Part shown: one piece after another, positions 61,090 through 64,000 of the stretch
Layout: each line of letters starts with the position of its first letter
Position numbering within the stretch: position 1 is the first letter of the stretch
From: UBA1847 sp942492205
Lineage (GTDB): Bacteria > Pseudomonadota > Gammaproteobacteria > Steroidobacterales > Woeseiaceae
Reading direction: 5' to 3'
DNA length: 64,000 nt
Assembly: GCA_942492205.1 (NCBI GenBank)
Contig: CALODT010000004.1
Location: 124,001 to 188,000 of the forward strand
The notes under the pieces: model-generated
The model's database searches: none
What the model was told of the DNA's origin: nothing
What the model saw: only the letters and a program-made list of their open reading frames with translations
Translations under genes and position numbers: made by a program

Positions 61090-61263
61090 ATGCAACGTTT
61101 TATCCTCGCGCTCGCCGCGATCTCTCTTGTTCTGCTTTTCAGCGCTTGTGGGCAGAGCGGTCCGCTGTATCTGCCAGGTAACCCGAGCAAGCTGGAAACG
61201 ATACCGCCCGCCCCGGCTGAAAGCGACGAGGAAGAAGACGACGACGAGCAGGACAACGAGTAA
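61090..61263 (+). CDS. lptM: LptM (YifL)-type small lipoprotein
   Basis: 57 residues. Signal peptide with lipobox SAC at the cleavage site, immediately followed by GQSGPLYLPG, the LptM/YifL signature, then an acidic tail (ESDEEEDDDEQDNE). LptM helps LptD mature in the outer membrane. ATG 61090 gives the signal peptide; earlier in-frame codons overlap argH. polA starts nine bases after its stop. Confidence 0.88.
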   Translation: MQRFILALAAISLVLLFSACGQSGPLYLPGNPSKLETIPPAPAESDEEEDDDEQDNE

Positions 61264-61272
61264 CACCGACCA

Positions 61273-63960
61273 ATGACCGATCTCGTCCTTATAGACGGGT
61301 CATCGTATCTGTACCGTGCGTACCATGCGCTGCCATCGCTGAGTAATTCTGCGGGGGAACCGACCGGCGCGCTGCACGGCGTACTGAGCATGATCCTGAA
61401 GCTGATTCGCGAAGAGCGACCCGCGCACATCGCTGTCGTATTCGATGCGCCCGGCAAGACGTTTCGCGACGAGCTGTATCCGGCGTACAAGGCGAACCGG
61501 CCACCCATGCCGGACGAATTGCGGTCGCAGGTTCAGCCGATACTGGATGCCTGCCAGGCAATGGGCTTGCCGCTGTTGCGCGTCGACGGCGTAGAAGCCG
61601 ACGACGTGATTGGCACGCTTTGCGCGCAGGCCGCGAAGAAAGGACTGGACGTGCTGGTGTCGACCGGCGACAAGGACCTGGCGCAGCTGGTCAGCGACCA
61701 CGTCACGCTGGTCAATACCATGGACGATTCCAGGCTGGACCGCGACGGCGTCAAGACCAAGTTCGACGTCTACCCGGAACAGTTCGTGGATTACCTGGGG
61801 CTGGTCGGCGACAGCTCCGACAATATCCCGGGCGTGCCGAAAGTCGGCGCAAAGACGGCGGCGAAGTGGCTCAATCTTTACGACAGCGCCGATGGCATCG
61901 TGGAGCATAGCGAAGAGATCAAGGGCGCGGTCGGGCAGAGCCTGCGTGACAATATCGAGCAGCTGGAGCTATCCCGGGACCTCGCCGAGATCCGTAAGGA
62001 CCTCGATCTCGAGCTGGCGATCGACGACCTGGTCGCATCAGACGCCGATACCGAGACGCTGCGAAAACTCTACGGCCATTACGAGTTGCGCTCGCTGCTG
62101 CGAACGCTTGACGAACAGGCTGACGAACCGGCGGTGGCGGTCGAAGAACAGCAGAATGACTATGAAACCGTACTCACCTGGAAAGCGTTCGATAGCTGGC
62201 TGAAGAAGATCGGGCGCGCCAAGCTGACGGCGTTCGACACGGAGACAACCGGCCTCGATTACATGGAGGCGGAGATCGTCGGGTTCTCGCTCGCGGTCAA
62301 GGACGGTGAAGCATGCTATGTGCCCGTCGCTCACGATTATCCGGGCGCCCCCGAGCAGCTGCCCCGCGCGGATGTGCTCGAGAAGCTCAAGGGCTTCCTG
62401 CAGGACGACAGCAAGAAGAAAGTCGGCCATCACCTGAAATACGATGCCCATATCCTGCGCCGCTACGGCATTGCGCTGGCGGGCATGCAGTTCGACTCGA
62501 TGCTGGAGTCCTACGTTCTGAATAGCGTTGCGACCCGACATGACATGGACTCGGTCGCCAGGCATTACCTCGGCAAGCAGACGATTCACTACGAGGACGT
62601 GGCCGGCAAAGGCGCCAAGCAGCTGACATTCAACCAGATCGACCTCGAGACGGCTGCGCCCTACGCGGCCGAAGATGCCGACATCACGTTGCAGCTGCAC
62701 GCCGCCCTCTGGCAGCAACTGGGCGAGCAACCGTCACTGCGAAAAGTCTACGAAGAGATCGAGCAACCGCTGGTTGACGTGCTGCTGGAAATGGAAGAAC
62801 TCGGTGTACTCGTCGACCGAAAAATGCTCACCAAACAAAGCGGTGAGCTCGCCCGGACCATGGCGAAACTGGAGAAGCAGGCACATGAGCTAGCCGGTGG
62901 CCCGTTCAACCTGGGATCGCCGAAACAGCTGCAACAGATCCTGTTCGAAAAACTCGAGCTCCCGATTATCAGGAAGACGCCCAAAGGCCAGCCGTCAACA
63001 GCCGAGGACGTGCTTGTCGAACTTGCGAGCGACTATGAACTGCCGGCCGTGATCATTGAATATCGCAGCGTCAGCAAACTGAAGAGCACCTATACCGATA
63101 AGCTGCCGCTGCAGATCAATCCTCGGACCGGGCGCATCCATACTTCCTATCACCAGGCCGTTGCGGCGACCGGCCGCTTGTCATCGACCGATCCAAACCT
63201 GCAGAACATTCCCATTCGCACAGAAGAAGGACGGCGAATCCGGCAAGCCTTCATTGCACCGAAAGGGCACGTGCTGCTTGCGGCCGACTATTCGCAGATC
63301 GAGCTGCGCATCATGGCGCACCTGTCGGCTGACAAGGGCCTGCTTGACGCCTTCGGCAAAGAGCTCGACGTGCATCGGGCAACGGCGGCAGAGGTGTTCG
63401 AGGTGCCGCTCGACGACGTCAGTGTCGATCAGCGCCGCTCCGCCAAAGCCATCAACTTTGGTCTCATGTACGGCATGTCGGCGTTTGGACTTGCGAAGCA
63501 GCTCGGCATAGCGCGCGGCGAAGCGCAGGCCTATGTGGACCTGTATTTCGATCGTTATCCGGGCGTAAAAGCCTACATGGACAACATCCGACAAACCGCC
63601 AGCGAACAGGGCTATGTCGAAACCGTTTTCGGTCGACGCCTGTACCTGCCCGAAATCAATGCGCGTAATGCGCAGCGCCGGCAATACGCAGAACGCAGCG
63701 CGATTAACGCGCCCATGCAAGGTACGGCGGCCGACATCATCAAGAAGGCCATGATTTCGGTCCACGACTGGTTAAGCAACGAGGACACGGGTGCTCGCAT
63801 GATCATGCAGGTACATGACGAACTGGTGTTCGAAGTCGCGGATGACCGCATCGACGCCGTGCGAGAACACGTTGTGGAGTTGATGAGCACGGCTGCCGAG
63901 CTATCGGTGCCGCTGCACGTCGACGTCGGCACCGGCTGCAACTGGGACGAGGCCCACTGA
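61273..63960 (+). CDS. polA: DNA polymerase I
   Basis: Complete, 895 residues. The 5'-3' exonuclease (1-290; LVLIDGSSYLYRAYHALP, VEADDVIGTL, GDSSDNIPGVPKVG), the proofreading domain (about 300-490; LTAFDTETTGLDYM and YAAEDADITLQLH keep the metal-binding Asp/Glu) and the polymerase domain (LLAADYSQIELRIMAHLS, RRSAKAINFGLMYGMSAFGL, MQVHDELVFEV) are all intact. It fills gaps in replication and repair. It follows lptM closely. The 40 bases after its stop show nothing recognisable. Confidence 0.98.
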   Translation: MTDLVLIDGSSYLYRAYHALPSLSNSAGEPTGALHGVLSMILKLIREERPAHIAVVFDAPGKTFRDELYPAYKANRPPMPDELRSQVQPILDACQAMGLPLLRVDGVEADDVIGTLCAQAAKKGLDVLVSTGDKDLAQLVSDHVTLVNTMDDSRLDRDGVKTKFDVYPEQFVDYLGLVGDSSDNIPGVPKVGAKTAAKWLNLYDSADGIVEHSEEIKGAVGQSLRDNIEQLELSRDLAEIRKDLDLELAIDDLVASDADTETLRKLYGHYELRSLLRTLDEQADEPAVAVEEQQNDYETVLTWKAFDSWLKKIGRAKLTAFDTETTGLDYMEAEIVGFSLAVKDGEACYVPVAHDYPGAPEQLPRADVLEKLKGFLQDDSKKKVGHHLKYDAHILRRYGIALAGMQFDSMLESYVLNSVATRHDMDSVARHYLGKQTIHYEDVAGKGAKQLTFNQIDLETAAPYAAEDADITLQLHAALWQQLGEQPSLRKVYEEIEQPLVDVLLEMEELGVLVDRKMLTKQSGELARTMAKLEKQAHELAGGPFNLGSPKQLQQILFEKLELPIIRKTPKGQPSTAEDVLVELASDYELPAVIIEYRSVSKLKSTYTDKLPLQINPRTGRIHTSYHQAVAATGRLSSTDPNLQNIPIRTEEGRRIRQAFIAPKGHVLLAADYSQIELRIMAHLSADKGLLDAFGKELDVHRATAAEVFEVPLDDVSVDQRRSAKAINFGLMYGMSAFGLAKQLGIARGEAQAYVDLYFDRYPGVKAYMDNIRQTASEQGYVETVFGRRLYLPEINARNAQRRQYAERSAINAPMQGTAADIIKKAMISVHDWLSNEDTGARMIMQVHDELVFEVADDRIDAVREHVVELMSTAAELSVPLHVDVGTGCNWDEAH

Positions 63961-64000
63961 GGGCTGCCCGGGACATTCCCCTGGCACACCGCTGGCCAGA

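Noticed and set aside
63961..64000. Start of another gene or terminator after polA
   Set aside because: Only 40 bases remain, with no hairpin plus T-run and no start signal.

Overview
This is about 64 kb of GC-rich, gene-dense chromosome. It most likely comes from a free-living gammaproteobacterium. The pointers are a proteobacterial-type GshA, a CTG-N10-CAG LexA box, a sigma-54/PspF-controlled psp operon, the GspA/GspB secretion pair, an LptM-type lipoprotein, and short intergenic gaps with many 4-base ATGA start/stop overlaps. A complete mevalonate pathway and an acetyl/succinyl-ornithine type carbamoyltransferase (ArgF') rule out a typical enteric and would fit a deep-branching marine lineage such as Woeseiaceae, Steroidobacterales or a Xanthomonadales relative. 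The taxonomic guess is inference only. I see no rRNA, tRNA, CRISPR array, insertion sequence or prophage, and no gene-free stretch longer than 300 bases.

Layout. 1-8.2 kb: edge-truncated GltD-like flavoprotein, pyrC and ilvA (divergent), a secreted unknown, and an alpha/beta hydrolase followed by a UvrD-like helicase with a LexA box. 8.3-20.5 kb: SLC13 permease with four RCK_C repeats, ferredoxin-reductase-like flavoprotein, a tandem pair of membrane-anchored paralogues, a sulfotransferase/class IV aminotransferase pair, gshA, a bactofilin, a PAS-GGDEF-EAL protein and a small secreted protein. 20.6-23.5 kb: phage-shock operon (pspA, pspC-like, pspC, pspB-like) under a sigma-54 promoter, with divergent pspF. 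23.5-27.7 kb: small secreted protein, GntR regulator and ABC transporter behind a palindromic operator, then an ECF sigma factor with a candidate anti-sigma gene. 27.8-33.3 kb: mdh, fadE with a histone-H1-like tail, DUF4286-DUF3667 membrane protein, DUF4399 lipoprotein.

33.4-40.6 kb is the most unusual block: mvaS; then on the minus strand mvaD, phosphomevalonate kinase, one polypeptide fusing class II HMG-CoA reductase to mevalonate kinase, and type 1 idi, each pair overlapping by 4 bases; and a divergent prenyl diphosphate synthase. Together these encode every step from acetoacetyl-CoA and acetyl-CoA to prenyl diphosphates.

40.6-52.7 kb: dinB, gspA-gspB, a DAK2-DegV fusion, yedK, the yadGH-type ABC exporter, a divergent pair of an unknown gene and a FlhC-like regulator, mscL, nudC, an NRDE protein and an esterase. 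52.8-61.0 kb: arginine operon argR-argG-(unknown P-loop protein)-argC-argD-argF'-argB-argH, almost all overlapping, with a strong promoter and palindromic sites before argR. 61.1-64 kb: lptM and complete polA.
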